A stretch of 64,000 nt of DNA, taken from the NCBI RefSeq assembly GCF_025751585.1, contig NZ_JAOWKX010000001.1:620259-684258 (forward strand), in the 5' to 3' direction. Below, one piece after another: positions 9,349 to 17,912 of this stretch. Numbering within the stretch: position 1 is the first letter of the stretch; each line of letters begins with the position of its first letter. The notes under the pieces are model-generated. The model did not search any database, was not told the origin of the DNA, and saw only the letters and a list, made by a program, of their open reading frames with translations. The translations under genes and the position numbers were made by a program. This DNA is from Fluctibacter corallii. GTDB lineage: Bacteria; Pseudomonadota; Gammaproteobacteria; Enterobacterales; Alteromonadaceae.

Positions 9349-9377
9349 AATTTAATGCAAATGATAATGATTTGCAA
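9349..9377 (-). promoter_or_regulatory. Promoter with embedded Fur-box-like palindrome
   Basis: On the minus strand TTGCAA and TAAATT are separated by exactly 17 bp. The spacer holds a palindrome with TGCAAAT / ATTTGCA arms around GATAATG (9356-9376), which matches the GATAATGAT hexamer pattern of Fur sites. Fur binding here would block this promoter. Because TTGCAA is self-complementary, a rightward promoter toward the DUF1554 gene (TTGCAA, 16-17 bp, TATTAA) is also possible. Confidence 0.6.
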
Positions 9378-9523
9378 TACCAATCTTGAATTTTATTAAT
9401 CCCACCATTTCATCCATTCGTACCAGAACGTCTCACACTACCCACCTAACTGATAAATTCTCTTCCCTCGCGAGTCAGTGAAGACTCGTCAAATATTTTT
9501 ATGTCGTAAAATCAGGAACTAAA

Positions 9524-10111
9524 ATGAACAAAAATATTATGATTGGTGCACTAACATTGTCTGCATTCCTGTCAGTATCAGACGCCTCTGCGCTCCCTTC
9601 AAAGCTAGACAATATGGAAAAACGTACGATATTCATCACGTCAGCTCAATTTAACGGCAATTTGGGAGGCACCGCGGGTGCAGATGCTAAATGCAATGAA
9701 GCAGCAGCACACCCTGATGCGCTCGTGCCTTCGGGCACATACAAAGCACTCATCGCAGACGAACAACAAGCTTGGGCAGATGTATTGCCGACGGAAAACG
9801 TATTGTATATGAGCGCCATGAATGAACCGACTACGACCGCGTTTCACCTATTACACGGACGCGGTGCCTTTAGTAGTTTGGGATTGAACGAATTTGGTGC
9901 ATACCAAAGTATTTCTCAGGCATGGACTGGCTACACACCTACTAATGATAGCTTCATCAACAGTAAAAACTGCGCTAACTGGACGAGTGACAAAGGCTGG
10001 AGTGCACCACTATTCGACGAAGGTGCTACGTTTGACTATCCAGGTTACTATATCACCAGTTCTTTAGACGTCTGCGAATCACAACATAGTCTGATTTGCG
10101 TTCAGCAATAA
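9524..10111 (+). CDS. Secreted DUF1554 protein
   Basis: 195 aa with a signal peptide (LTLSAFLSVSDASA). The mature protein begins with the DUF1554 signature RTIFITSAQFNGNLGG, then GADAKCNEAA, a central YKALIAD segment and a C-terminal YYITSSLDVCESQHSLICVQQ. DUF1554 has an endostatin/C-type-lectin-like fold, and its cysteine pairs are consistent with disulfides here. The family is found in Leptospira and marine bacteria as surface or secreted proteins, with no settled function. Ribosome site AGGA lies seven bases before ATG. The Fur-like palindrome upstream hints at iron control. Confidence 0.8.
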   Translation: MNKNIMIGALTLSAFLSVSDASALPSKLDNMEKRTIFITSAQFNGNLGGTAGADAKCNEAAAHPDALVPSGTYKALIADEQQAWADVLPTENVLYMSAMNEPTTTAFHLLHGRGAFSSLGLNEFGAYQSISQAWTGYTPTNDSFINSKNCANWTSDKGWSAPLFDEGATFDYPGYYITSSLDVCESQHSLICVQQ

Positions 10112-10145
10112 TGTTCGTGTTGCATAACACCTTAGACTAAAACAT

Positions 10146-10177
10146 CATGCAGGCGCAGCTAACACGCCGCCTGCATG
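10146..10177. terminator. Hairpin between convergent genes
   Basis: A perfect 10-bp stem (CATGCAGGCG / CGCCTGCATG) with a 12-nt loop, between the DUF1554 gene and the convergent serine hydrolase, touching the latter's stop codon. U-tracts are weak on both sides, with TGTTTTAGT on the minus side. Confidence 0.6.
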
Positions 10178-11395
10178 TTAATGACTAAAGTGTTGAACCA
10201 GTCCTCTGAACAAGGCCATATGCTTAGCATTCCAATTATGGCCACGTTGAGTAAAGCGATGATTTGCTGAGTTTTTCACAATTACAATGCGTTTATCTGG
10301 ATCAATATAGATGAACTGATGATAGATGCCTCTAGCGAGGAACTCGTCTTCTGCCCCCTCAGGAAGCCACCATTGATAACCATAACCTTCGCGGTTGCTT
10401 GAGTAGGCATTAACGCCAGGTAGAGTATGCTGTCCATCTGGCGTTATAGACTCTGCAATCCATTCGGCAGGCACAAGTTGCTGACCTTGCCAGCTACCTT
10501 TATTTAAGTATAACCAACCAAATTTTCCATAATCCCTCAGAGCAACATGCAATCCCCCCAATGCCAACTCCATGTCATATTTATCTTTTAACCAGTAGGC
10601 GGGATACTCCATTCCTAAAGGGTGCCATAGTTTTTCTTGCAAATAATCGGTAAGACGTTTGGGTGAAATAGCACGATCAAGCACCATGCCTAACGCTTGC
10701 GTATCAATACTAACGTAATGGTTGTAAGTTCCAGGCTGACGTTCACGTTCTAGAGATGCTGTGAATTCGTCTAATGAATTACCAAATGCGATGATTCGTG
10801 AGAATCGATTGATATCTGAGTGAAAGTCACCATAATCTTCGTTGAACCTTACTCCTGATGACATTTGTAACGCATGCTTAATCGTCACACCATCATAAGC
10901 CGATCCCACGAGCTCTGGCACATAGTCGGTAATTTGCTGCTCGATACTTTTGATATACCCTTCATCTATGGCAATTCCAATCAGCGCTGATACAAACGAC
11001 TTACCCATAGACCAAGAGATGTGAAGCTTGCTCTCCTCATGACCTTGAAAATATTCCTCAACACGAATCTCTCCGTCTTGTATCAACAATAAGCCTGTCG
11101 TGCCACTTTCCTTCAAAAAACTAGAAATATTTAACTCCGATTCTTGAAACGGAACGAATTCAGGCATGGGTTTACGTGCGACAGGGAACGTAAAGGGCGT
11201 ATCTGCAGGAGGAATTCGGTTTGATTCAAAAGTGTGGTAAAGGGTAACAAAGTTGTCTACTATTTTGTCTTCATCATAAAGCGTAACAGCAATCCACAAT
11301 CGGCTTACGCTCTGCCAATACAGTGCAATCACCAGCATTAAAATAACAATGAATATCATCGACGCTATAGACGCACGTCTCTTTGCGATTATCAT
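10178..11395 (-). CDS. Membrane-anchored serine hydrolase, class C beta-lactamase/esterase fold
   Basis: 405 aa. An N-terminal membrane anchor (residues about 10-31) is followed by a periplasmic beta-lactamase-related domain. The nucleophile motif SxxK is visible as SMGK in ISWSMGKSF (about residue 130), and the second catalytic motif is probably YNHYVS near residue 225. LALGGLHVALRDYGKFGWLYL is the usual serine-hydrolase family segment and YGYQWW comes toward the end. Family members include esterases, D-aminopeptidases and true beta-lactamases. The membrane anchor and overall sequence fit the EstB-like or 6-aminohexanoate-hydrolase-like group, so antibiotic resistance should not be assumed. 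Confidence 0.85.
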   Translation of the reverse strand: MIIAKRRASIASMIFIVILMLVIALYWQSVSRLWIAVTLYDEDKIVDNFVTLYHTFESNRIPPADTPFTFPVARKPMPEFVPFQESELNISSFLKESGTTGLLLIQDGEIRVEEYFQGHEESKLHISWSMGKSFVSALIGIAIDEGYIKSIEQQITDYVPELVGSAYDGVTIKHALQMSSGVRFNEDYGDFHSDINRFSRIIAFGNSLDEFTASLERERQPGTYNHYVSIDTQALGMVLDRAISPKRLTDYLQEKLWHPLGMEYPAYWLKDKYDMELALGGLHVALRDYGKFGWLYLNKGSWQGQQLVPAEWIAESITPDGQHTLPGVNAYSSNREGYGYQWWLPEGAEDEFLARGIYHQFIYIDPDKRIVIVKNSANHRFTQRGHNWNAKHMALFRGLVQHFSH

Positions 11396-11540
11396 GATAT
11401 GTGCCTCGCTCTATGCAATTCAATATCAACGACTAACACCTACCATACGCTATCTAAGTAGTGATACTCAAGTGACCAGAGTCGAGGCAAGTCATGCATT
11501 AAAATCAATGAACAAGGCACTATTTTGAATGCCAACAATA

Positions 11541-11558
11541 ACGGGGCAGCTGCCCCGT
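11541..11558 (-). terminator. Hairpin closing the TonB2 operon
   Basis: A perfect GC-rich palindrome (ACGGGGCA / TGCCCCGT) 29 bp after the TPR gene stop. The minus-strand tail (TTATTGTTGG) is only moderately U-rich. Confidence 0.65.
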
Positions 11559-11587
11559 AAACGTATTTAGGTGTGAAATACGTTATG

Positions 11588-12907
11588 TTAATCTGATGCA
11601 ACCTCCACGCGTTGACGTTCAGAGCTTTGCTTCTCTGCTAACACAAACTTTTCCCACTGACGCGCAACACCGCGACTGCGCTCAAAATTTTCAGCATTTG
11701 CCAGTTCATTTAGCGCATCATTAAATCGACGCTTGTTGTAATAGGCCATACCTAAGATAAGGTGAGGTATTCCAGCATTACGTAAGCCGCCTTTATCAAT
11801 CGCATTTGATGCCGCAACTATTGCTTCATCATACTTTTCCATATTCAGTAAAATTTGAGCCAGTTGAGCATCTAATTGTCCATCCTCTGACAACGCCGCA
11901 GCTTGACGCATCACAGGCACAGCTTTGTCATTCTCTTTCGCCAAAGACCAGCTTTGCGCTAAAAATTTGAGATTACGAAGGTTACGCTCTAGCACGCCCT
12001 GCTCCATACCCATTTCCATCATTTTAGCGCTTTTGTAGGGCGCCTGATGGTAATAGTACAATTGGGCTAAATTGAACATATCAGAGGCACTGGTAATAAA
12101 GCCACGCTGATTTGCAGTCTCAAGCACAGCAAGCTGCTTTTTCTCTTCGCCAATTTCGCCATACATGCCGCCAAGCTGAATCCAGTATTTCGGCTCGTCA
12201 AATAATCGAACCATGGTTTCTAACACTTCTACGACTTTTTCAGGCATTTTGAGTTCGTAATAAATTGCACGCTGAAGCACATACCAGTTTTCGGGCACAG
12301 TAAAACCTTGCTCGCTGTTAAGCTGAGCGTCAATGGCGGCCTCGATGTAGCCAAGTGCATCTTGGTAGTTCTTTTGTTGGTACATGGCCTGCGCTTTCAA
12401 CACATGGGTTTTTGCGGGCACAACGCCTTCATTCAACGACTCCCAACGCTCCAGATACTCAACAGTTTTGTTGTAGTTACCGCGCATCATATTTAGCTGA
12501 GCCAAACTAAATAACGTAGATTGCTCAAAAGACGCTGGGATCGGTTGTTGCGCAATCACCTTTTCAAACGAAGCGATAGCATCTTCGAAGTTTTCAACGT
12601 TATAGTGAATAAAACCATAAAAGTTGTACATCATGGCCAATTCATAGCTATTCATTGAACTCGCTCGTTCTTCCACCATTGCTAGCGCATTCAGTGCCTC
12701 TTGCGTTTTGCCCTCATCAGCTAAGCTCTGAGCCCTAGATAGTTGTTCATACACTTTTGAGCGTAATGCGGGGGTACGGCGGGTTTGTTGCTCACCAGAC
12801 TCTTGGGCTAATACCCATTGTTGTCCGGTCACAACAGGGGCAGAGTATATGCCAAGGGTTATTGAAGCAAAAACAACGATATTTGAAATATGTCGCAGGT
12901 TCATCAT
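11588..12907 (-). CDS. TPR-repeat protein of the TonB2 operon
   Basis: 439 aa with a signal peptide (hydrophobic IVVFASITLGIYSAPVV), then tetratricopeptide-like helical repeats throughout (for example QSLADEGKTQEALNALAMV, AMMYNFYGFIHYNVENFEDAI, NMMRGNYNKTVEYLERW, HLILGMAYYNKRRFNDALNEL). I chose the internal ATG because AAGGA lies seven bases before it. The upstream in-frame codon overlaps tonB and has no ribosome site. It is the last gene of the TonB2 operon, as in Vibrio. It probably acts as a periplasmic scaffold for the energy-transducing complex, but its exact role is not established. Confidence 0.85.
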   Translation of the reverse strand: MMNLRHISNIVVFASITLGIYSAPVVTGQQWVLAQESGEQQTRRTPALRSKVYEQLSRAQSLADEGKTQEALNALAMVEERASSMNSYELAMMYNFYGFIHYNVENFEDAIASFEKVIAQQPIPASFEQSTLFSLAQLNMMRGNYNKTVEYLERWESLNEGVVPAKTHVLKAQAMYQQKNYQDALGYIEAAIDAQLNSEQGFTVPENWYVLQRAIYYELKMPEKVVEVLETMVRLFDEPKYWIQLGGMYGEIGEEKKQLAVLETANQRGFITSASDMFNLAQLYYYHQAPYKSAKMMEMGMEQGVLERNLRNLKFLAQSWSLAKENDKAVPVMRQAAALSEDGQLDAQLAQILLNMEKYDEAIVAASNAIDKGGLRNAGIPHLILGMAYYNKRRFNDALNELANAENFERSRGVARQWEKFVLAEKQSSERQRVEVASD

Positions 12908-12920
12908 CTGATTTTCCTTC

Positions 12921-13535
12921 TTAACCATCTATCTGAAACGAAATACGGTTCTGAACACCCGAGACTTCAGTTGCCTCGCCGTTGATGACCCGTGGCTTAT
13001 ACTTAAATTTCAGTGCAGCATCTACCGCAGCCTGATTAAAAATATCAGCTGGGTTTGCTTCAATGACTACCGGATCCTTTACCGAGCCTTGTTTGGTTAC
13101 AGTAAATTCAACAATAACGTAGCCTTCTATACCTCGAGACAATGCACGTCGCGGATAAACAGGCGACACCTTAACAATTGGTAAGTACTCACCATCACCA
13201 TTCTCCAATGCTAACCCGCCTTCCAATGCTACATCACCAGCAACGTCGGCAGCAAAATTCATGCTTGCGCCTTCCGCATCAGGAGACGGTGAATCCAACT
13301 GAGGCTGTTGCATTTGCGGAGGTGGCTCTTCGGGTTTAGGCGGTTTTTTCGGCTTTCGCTCTTTTTTCTCCACCGTTTCTTCTTGTTTAACACGAACGAA
13401 ATCTAGTACGTTGCCTCTTGGCGGTTCCGTGAGTGCACTTCCCCCCATTTTGATCAGTGACTGCATGACATAAAACAGTCCAAGGGTAATCACTAACGAA
13501 AGTGCAAAGGCAATCAGTATTCTTGGCGCAGCCAT
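12921..13535 (-). CDS. tonB: TonB2-type energy transducer
   Basis: 204 aa. One N-terminal membrane helix (residues about 6-27) is followed by a short basic/proline linker (KKERKPKKPPKPEEPPP) and a C-terminal TonB domain with the hallmark SPVYPRRALSRGIEGYV (about residues 124-140) and ending near YKPRVINGEA. TonB couples the inner-membrane proton gradient to TonB-dependent outer-membrane receptors. The proline region is shorter than in E. coli TonB, as expected for TonB2. It sits 3 bp from exbD. Confidence 0.92.
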   Translation of the reverse strand: MAAPRILIAFALSLVITLGLFYVMQSLIKMGGSALTEPPRGNVLDFVRVKQEETVEKKERKPKKPPKPEEPPPQMQQPQLDSPSPDAEGASMNFAADVAGDVALEGGLALENGDGEYLPIVKVSPVYPRRALSRGIEGYVIVEFTVTKQGSVKDPVVIEANPADIFNQAAVDAALKFKYKPRVINGEATEVSGVQNRISFQIDG

Positions 13536-13538
13536 AAC

Positions 13539-13946
13539 TTATTGCTCTTGTGCAGCGATAGACACGTCATAAACCCCCGCCGCTCGAGATGCGTCCATGA
13601 CTTTAATTAGGGTTTCTGTTGTCGCTTTTTTGTCTGCTTGAATCACAACCGTTCCTTGTGGATTTTCCGCATATAAGCGCTCAATATTCGCCTGTACTGC
13701 TCGCACATCAACACGACGCTTATTAATCCAAATTTCACCTTTGTCGCTGATTGCAACTAAAATATTGGCGCGGTCTTTTTTTACCGCTGTAGCGGCTTCA
13801 GGACGATTCACGTCAATACCCGCCTCTTTTACAAAAGACGCCGTGACAATAAAAAATATCAACATGATAAACACCACGTCCAGCATAGGCGTCATGTCTA
13901 TGGCTGCTTCTTCTTCCTCAACCAAATTTTGGAAATGTTGTTTCAT
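13539..13946 (-). CDS. exbD: Biopolymer transport protein ExbD
   Basis: 135 aa with the usual ExbD plan: a short cytoplasmic N-terminus (EEEAAIDMTPMLDVVFIMLIFFIV) containing the transmembrane helix with its essential Asp in MLDVVF (about residue 23), then a periplasmic domain with GEIWINKRRV and VVIQADKKATTETLIKVMD. With ExbB it forms the proton channel that powers TonB. A 61-bp gap separates it from exbB, the largest spacing inside the operon, and could hold a processing site. Confidence 0.93.
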   Translation of the reverse strand: MKQHFQNLVEEEEAAIDMTPMLDVVFIMLIFFIVTASFVKEAGIDVNRPEAATAVKKDRANILVAISDKGEIWINKRRVDVRAVQANIERLYAENPQGTVVIQADKKATTETLIKVMDASRAAGVYDVSIAAQEQ

Positions 13947-14007
13947 AACTTTCTCACTTATTAGGTCCTGTAGGGCGACTGGTTAATTTATTGATCCACT
14001 CTTCGCC

Positions 14008-14529
14008 CTAGCGCTGAATCTGTAATGCGTCTTCGATGTGGGTGCGTTCACGCTTTGCAGTACGAGTTAACCACGTTGATGCAAATACGCCTGACAACGC
14101 ACCAACCATGCCTGCCATTGTAGGAATGGTCGCTTTTGATACGCCAGAGGCCATCGATCTGGCATTGCCAGAGCCAGAAATGGCCATGACATCAAATACC
14201 TCGATCATCCCCGTCACCGTTCCGAGTAGTCCAAGCAAAGGACAAAGCGCAACGAGTGCCTGAATAATGGTGATGCCAGAATTCAGGCGTAACGACACCT
14301 GAGACACCATTTTTTGGCGTATTTGTTCTGCATTCCATGACGCGCGATCTTGTCTGGCTTGCCACTGGGCCACCATACTTTTCTTAAAAACAGGGTGCGT
14401 CACAAACAGATAGAATGCTCGCTCAAGAATCAATAGCCACATAACGAATATCAGCAAACCGATGACCAGCAGAACCTGGCCACCTGTCTCTGTAAAATCT
14501 CGAATTGCCTCAAACACTTCGGTAAACAT
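14008..14529 (-). CDS. exbB: ExbB-type proton channel subunit (ExbB2)
   Basis: 173 aa with a MotA/TolQ/ExbB domain. The first helix is around QVLLVIGLLIFVMWLLILERAF; the conserved helix pair is in CPLLGLLGTVTGMIEVFD and KATIPTMAGMVGALSGVFASTWL. The LLGTVTGMI motif lines the channel in this family. It is shorter than E. coli ExbB (244 aa), as is usual for the ExbB2 of TtpC-containing systems. It begins 5 bp after ttpC. Confidence 0.92.
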   Translation of the reverse strand: MFTEVFEAIRDFTETGGQVLLVIGLLIFVMWLLILERAFYLFVTHPVFKKSMVAQWQARQDRASWNAEQIRQKMVSQVSLRLNSGITIIQALVALCPLLGLLGTVTGMIEVFDVMAISGSGNARSMASGVSKATIPTMAGMVGALSGVFASTWLTRTAKRERTHIEDALQIQR

Positions 14530-14534
14530 GCGTA

Positions 14535-15899
14535 TTAGCCTCGCTCAGCGCGCTCAGCAATCACACCTGAAGCTTGTTCTTGTAAAATCGCCACGATATT
14601 GCGGTTTTGAGTATTGAGCAGTGCATATAGCAGCGTCATCGGAATCGCAACAACCAAGCCCAACACTGTCGTGACAAGGGCTGTAGAAATACCGCCAGCC
14701 ATTAGCTGAGGGTCGCCTGTGCCGAATAACGTAATCGCCTGGAAGGTGTTAATCATACCGGTAACCGTTCCCAACAAGCCCATTAGCGGCGCGACGACAG
14801 AGATAATTTTGATAATCGTTAAATTACGTCCAAGTTTTGGCAACTCGCCAAGAATGGCCTCTGTCAGATGCAGTTCAAGTGCTTCGGTATCGGCCTTGGC
14901 GTACCTATCACGTACCTGCATTACGCGACCTAGTGGGTTGTTGTCTTTAAACTCGGGGGTTTTTAATTGCCTGTTCACTTTAGCACGCGTTACCGTTAAC
15001 GAGATGAGTCGCTCTAATGCCAGTAACAGCCCTACAGCACCGACAGCAAGAATAATGTAACCAACGATGCCACCTTGCTCTACTCGTTCTTGAAGGTTTG
15101 GTGCTTGTACAAGTAGCCCCAAAATAGAGCCCCCAGTCGGATCTAAACCAAACTCAACTAGCTCACCTTTCGATTGTTGCAAAGCCGAAGCGGTGTCTTG
15201 ATAGCGATCAACGGGCTGACGAACCAACTCAGAAACCGATCCTGTTACACCGTTGTACTCAAGGTATTTGCCATCTGAAACCAGCGCGAATGGCCCTACA
15301 CGTACCACATCTTTATTCACTTTGTTTCCGCCAGCTTCAACAACATCCGTCTTGAACGTCGTGACTTTGCCTGATTCTGTCATTTCACGCTGAATTTCAA
15401 ACCAGACACGCTCAATCTCTTCGATTGACGCCAACTTTGAGCTTGAGCCCATAGACTGAGCCAGTTCATCTAGAAATTCTGCGCGCCCTGGAATTTGTGC
15501 AGAGATCACCGAGTTGTAAAATTTGTTTTTCGTGTCACCCGATACTTGCTGTAACACACCAAACAGCTCTTTAAGCGAACCCAAGCGTTTTGTTAATGCT
15601 TCGTTTAAATCTGCAATTTTGAAATCATTTTCTTCAAATTGTGTTTCGAGTTGTTCTGAGTTTCTTAGCATCTGATCACGTTGCTGGCGTGCTTCACGCA
15701 ACATTTGATCTTGCTCCGCTCGCTTCTGCGTGAAGATTTTTTCACGAGATACATTTTGCTGATTCTGCATGAACTGGCCTTGTTCAAGCTGCTTTAATAG
15801 CGCATCAAGATCCAAGGCTCGGCCTTCTTGCGCCCATGCCTGCCCAAGAAACAGGGTTGCCAGAAGGCCGCTTGCGATAGATTTTAGTAGTGTTTTCAT
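14535..15899 (-). CDS. ttpC: TtpC-like long ExbB paralogue
   Basis: 454 aa. A signal peptide (SIASGLLATLFLGQAWA) is followed by about 200 residues rich in Gln/Glu/Arg that look coiled-coil (KRAEQDQMLREARQQRDQML), a periplasmic domain, then a C-terminal MotA/TolQ/ExbB domain (about residues 270-450) with VVAPLMGLLGTVTGMI and GGISTALVTTVLGLVVAIP. This is the architecture of TtpC, the extra component that Vibrio TonB2 systems require for iron-siderophore uptake. Its periplasmic part is thought to reach toward outer-membrane or peptidoglycan partners. Confidence 0.88.
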   Translation of the reverse strand: MKTLLKSIASGLLATLFLGQAWAQEGRALDLDALLKQLEQGQFMQNQQNVSREKIFTQKRAEQDQMLREARQQRDQMLRNSEQLETQFEENDFKIADLNEALTKRLGSLKELFGVLQQVSGDTKNKFYNSVISAQIPGRAEFLDELAQSMGSSSKLASIEEIERVWFEIQREMTESGKVTTFKTDVVEAGGNKVNKDVVRVGPFALVSDGKYLEYNGVTGSVSELVRQPVDRYQDTASALQQSKGELVEFGLDPTGGSILGLLVQAPNLQERVEQGGIVGYIILAVGAVGLLLALERLISLTVTRAKVNRQLKTPEFKDNNPLGRVMQVRDRYAKADTEALELHLTEAILGELPKLGRNLTIIKIISVVAPLMGLLGTVTGMINTFQAITLFGTGDPQLMAGGISTALVTTVLGLVVAIPMTLLYALLNTQNRNIVAILQEQASGVIAERAERG

Positions 15900-15912
15900 T
15901 CTCGTCCCCTCC

Positions 15913-16680
15913 TTAGTCAGTCAATGCAACTGGCATCATAAGTAGATCAGGTGCCATTTGTTTTTTCGCCATACGTAACCCCTTGGTTACCTGTGTACGA
16001 TAACTGGAAGGCAATGCTTCCCACTGGCGGGTGCGTTTATTCCATACGCCCTGTTCACTAGCATCACGAGTTTGATAAATTAATGCTGTACGCCCAACAC
16101 GAAGAAAGTCAACATCTCGCTCCTGACCGCTTAGGGTGATCAACCCAGAGTAAGCTTCTAGTGTTTTGCCGTATTCCATCTCAATTTGATAGGCTTCCAT
16201 CACACGACGAAACTTCTCTGACGCAGCAACATCTGCACGCTCCATCAAGCTTTTTAACTCATTGATGCGGGTAGCACGTTCTTCTGGAAGAAATGGAACA
16301 TCTAATGCGATGAATTGCTCAAGCCCATCAATCATACGAATCATGAGTGGCGTAATTTGGCGCTCAATCACGCTGACTTCGTCGATGGCTTTATTTAAGT
16401 CAGCCATTTCTTGGTCTTGGTTAGCGATTTGCTTTCTCAATTGCGCGTTATAAACTTGCAGGCCATCAATTTCTTTATTGATCGTCTTAAACTGCTGAAG
16501 TTTAGACGCTACCTGATCCATAATGTTGTTGATTTTATCTTGAGACTTGGCAGCAGATTCATTAATTTTGGCTGCTTCTTTCGTCACAGGCTCAATATAG
16601 TCATTGTCTTGCGCTATGGCTGCATTAACCGCCAAGGCACTAGCGAGTATTGCAACTGGCAGTCGGTTGAAAAGCTTCAT
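15913..16680 (-). CDS. DUF3450 periplasmic coiled-coil protein, first gene of TonB2 operon
   Basis: 255 aa with a signal peptide (LASALAVNAAIA). The first half is a predicted coiled coil (NIMDQVASKLQQFKTINKEI... QIANQDQEMADLNKAIDEV). The second half holds DUF3450 features such as MIRMIDGLEQFIALDVPFLPEERATRI and VDFLRVGRTALIYQTRD. DUF3450 genes routinely precede ttpC in Vibrio, Shewanella and Alteromonas TonB2 operons, so it is probably a structural partner of the complex. The promoter must lie in the 16681-17064 gap. I saw no convincing hexamer pair and no Fur box there. Confidence 0.88.
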   Translation of the reverse strand: MKLFNRLPVAILASALAVNAAIAQDNDYIEPVTKEAAKINESAAKSQDKINNIMDQVASKLQQFKTINKEIDGLQVYNAQLRKQIANQDQEMADLNKAIDEVSVIERQITPLMIRMIDGLEQFIALDVPFLPEERATRINELKSLMERADVAASEKFRRVMEAYQIEMEYGKTLEAYSGLITLSGQERDVDFLRVGRTALIYQTRDASEQGVWNKRTRQWEALPSSYRTQVTKGLRMAKKQMAPDLLMMPVALTD

Positions 16681-17064
16681 ACGATCAAACCTTAAAATGT
16701 GAAAAGTCAGTAGAGCACTGACCCATTAAAACTGCGCAAAGGATAGGCCGAATGTGTGACATTTTTATTACAAATTTAAATACTTAGATGAGTAAAAAGC
16801 GCTAAACATCTCCTGTTTATGCCTCACTCTCAATAGTCACGGGACGTAGCGTTTTTTAAGGCGTTGAAATAAAAACGTCTTGCTCTGTATTCATTTCACT
16901 TTGAGATATATCGATTTTTTTGGGCAACTATTTTCAGTCTATGTATGACAATCACGTGAAGGAAGCATGACAGTAAAATGGAAAGGAAAATAATAAATAT
17001 AACGAAAGAGAAGCTGTCACAAATCAGTAAAAAATCAACCATTTGAACATTAAATTACACTTAG
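16681..17064. other. Intergenic gap upstream of the TonB2 operon
   Basis: About 380 bp of AT-rich DNA between the first TonB2 gene and the yebC-like terminator. It must hold the TonB2 operon promoter. I could not find a convincing sigma-70 pair, a Fur box or a stable hairpin. A weak CGCTA/TAGCG pair followed by six T residues (about 16798-16856) is too long-looped to call. Confidence 0.4.
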
Positions 17065-17088
17065 AAAAAAGCCCTCATATGAGGGCTT
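17065..17088 (-). terminator. Terminator of the yebC-like gene
   Basis: A near-perfect palindrome (AAGCCCTC-ATAT-GAGGGCTT) followed on the minus strand by a run of T residues, 34 bp after the stop codon. Confidence 0.9.
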
Positions 17089-17121
17089 ACTTCACTAAAT
17101 ATTCATTTGATGATATTTGAG

Positions 17122-17844
17122 TTATCGCTCAACAACGGCATTGTGATAGACGTTTTGTACATCATCACAATCTTCCAGCATCGCCATAAATTTATCAAAC
17201 ATAGCAACATCATCGCCGCTCACCGGCGTTTCAGTTTGCGGAACCCAGGTGATCTCATCCACATCGAACTCAACACCTTCCAGTGCGTCTGTTAGCGTTG
17301 TTTTTGTCTTAAAGTATTCTGTATGCGGCGCAAAGACAGTGATTGTGCCATCTTCAGATTCCACATCAGTGACATCAACATCCGCTTCCATCAATAACTC
17401 AAGGATGGCGTCTTCATCGTTACCTTTGAAGCCAAGAATCGCTTGATGATCGAACATATGGGCAACAGCACCAGGCGCGCCAATTTTCGCATTCGTTTTA
17501 GTAAAGCAGTTGCGTACATCTGTAATGGTACGGTTATTATTGTCTGTCAGACAATCAACAATCACCATACAATTACCCGGTCCGAAACCTTCATAACGCG
17601 CCGGTACAAAGTCTTCACCTGCACCACCGGCAGCCTTGTCTATGGCCTTATCGATGACATGGCTTGGAACTTGGTCTTTTTTTGCTTTATCCATCAAGCG
17701 ACGTAGCGCTAGATTCGTATCAGGATCAGCTCCACCATTTTTAGCGCACACGTAAATTTCTTTACCGTACTTTGAATATACTTTAGTTTTCGCGCCGGCC
17801 GTTTTCGCCATGGCCGCCTTTCTTACTTCAAACGCTCTGCCCAT
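17122..17844 (-). CDS. YebC/PmpR-family protein, YeeN subtype
   Basis: 240 aa. The YebC fold is clear: [73 protein letters not shown] and a C-terminal [11 protein letters not shown]. The N-terminus reads [20 protein letters not shown] rather than the MAGHSKWANI type of canonical YebC, which places it with YeeN. YebC proteins have been described as DNA-binding regulators and, more recently, as translation factors that help ribosomes through proline stretches. The paralogue's role is less clear. It is probably monocistronic with its own terminator. Confidence 0.88.
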   Translation of the reverse strand: MGRAFEVRKAAMAKTAGAKTKVYSKYGKEIYVCAKNGGADPDTNLALRRLMDKAKKDQVPSHVIDKAIDKAAGGAGEDFVPARYEGFGPGNCMVIVDCLTDNNNRTITDVRNCFTKTNAKIGAPGAVAHMFDHQAILGFKGNDEDAILELLMEADVDVTDVESEDGTITVFAPHTEYFKTKTTLTDALEGVEFDVDEITWVPQTETPVSGDDVAMFDKFMAMLEDCDDVQNVYHNAVVER

Positions 17845-17912
17845 TCGAATTCTCTTCTTAATTCATTAATCACATTTCACGATAGTGGCGGAATTCTACC
17901 CGCACAGCCGTA

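Noticed and set aside
10178-11395. Antibiotic-resistance beta-lactamase
   Set aside because: SxxK is shared with esterases and peptidases; the membrane anchor and overall motifs do not indicate AmpC.
16979-17005. Short ORF after a GAAGGAAGC-like ribosome site
   Set aside because: Only eight codons; no conserved feature.
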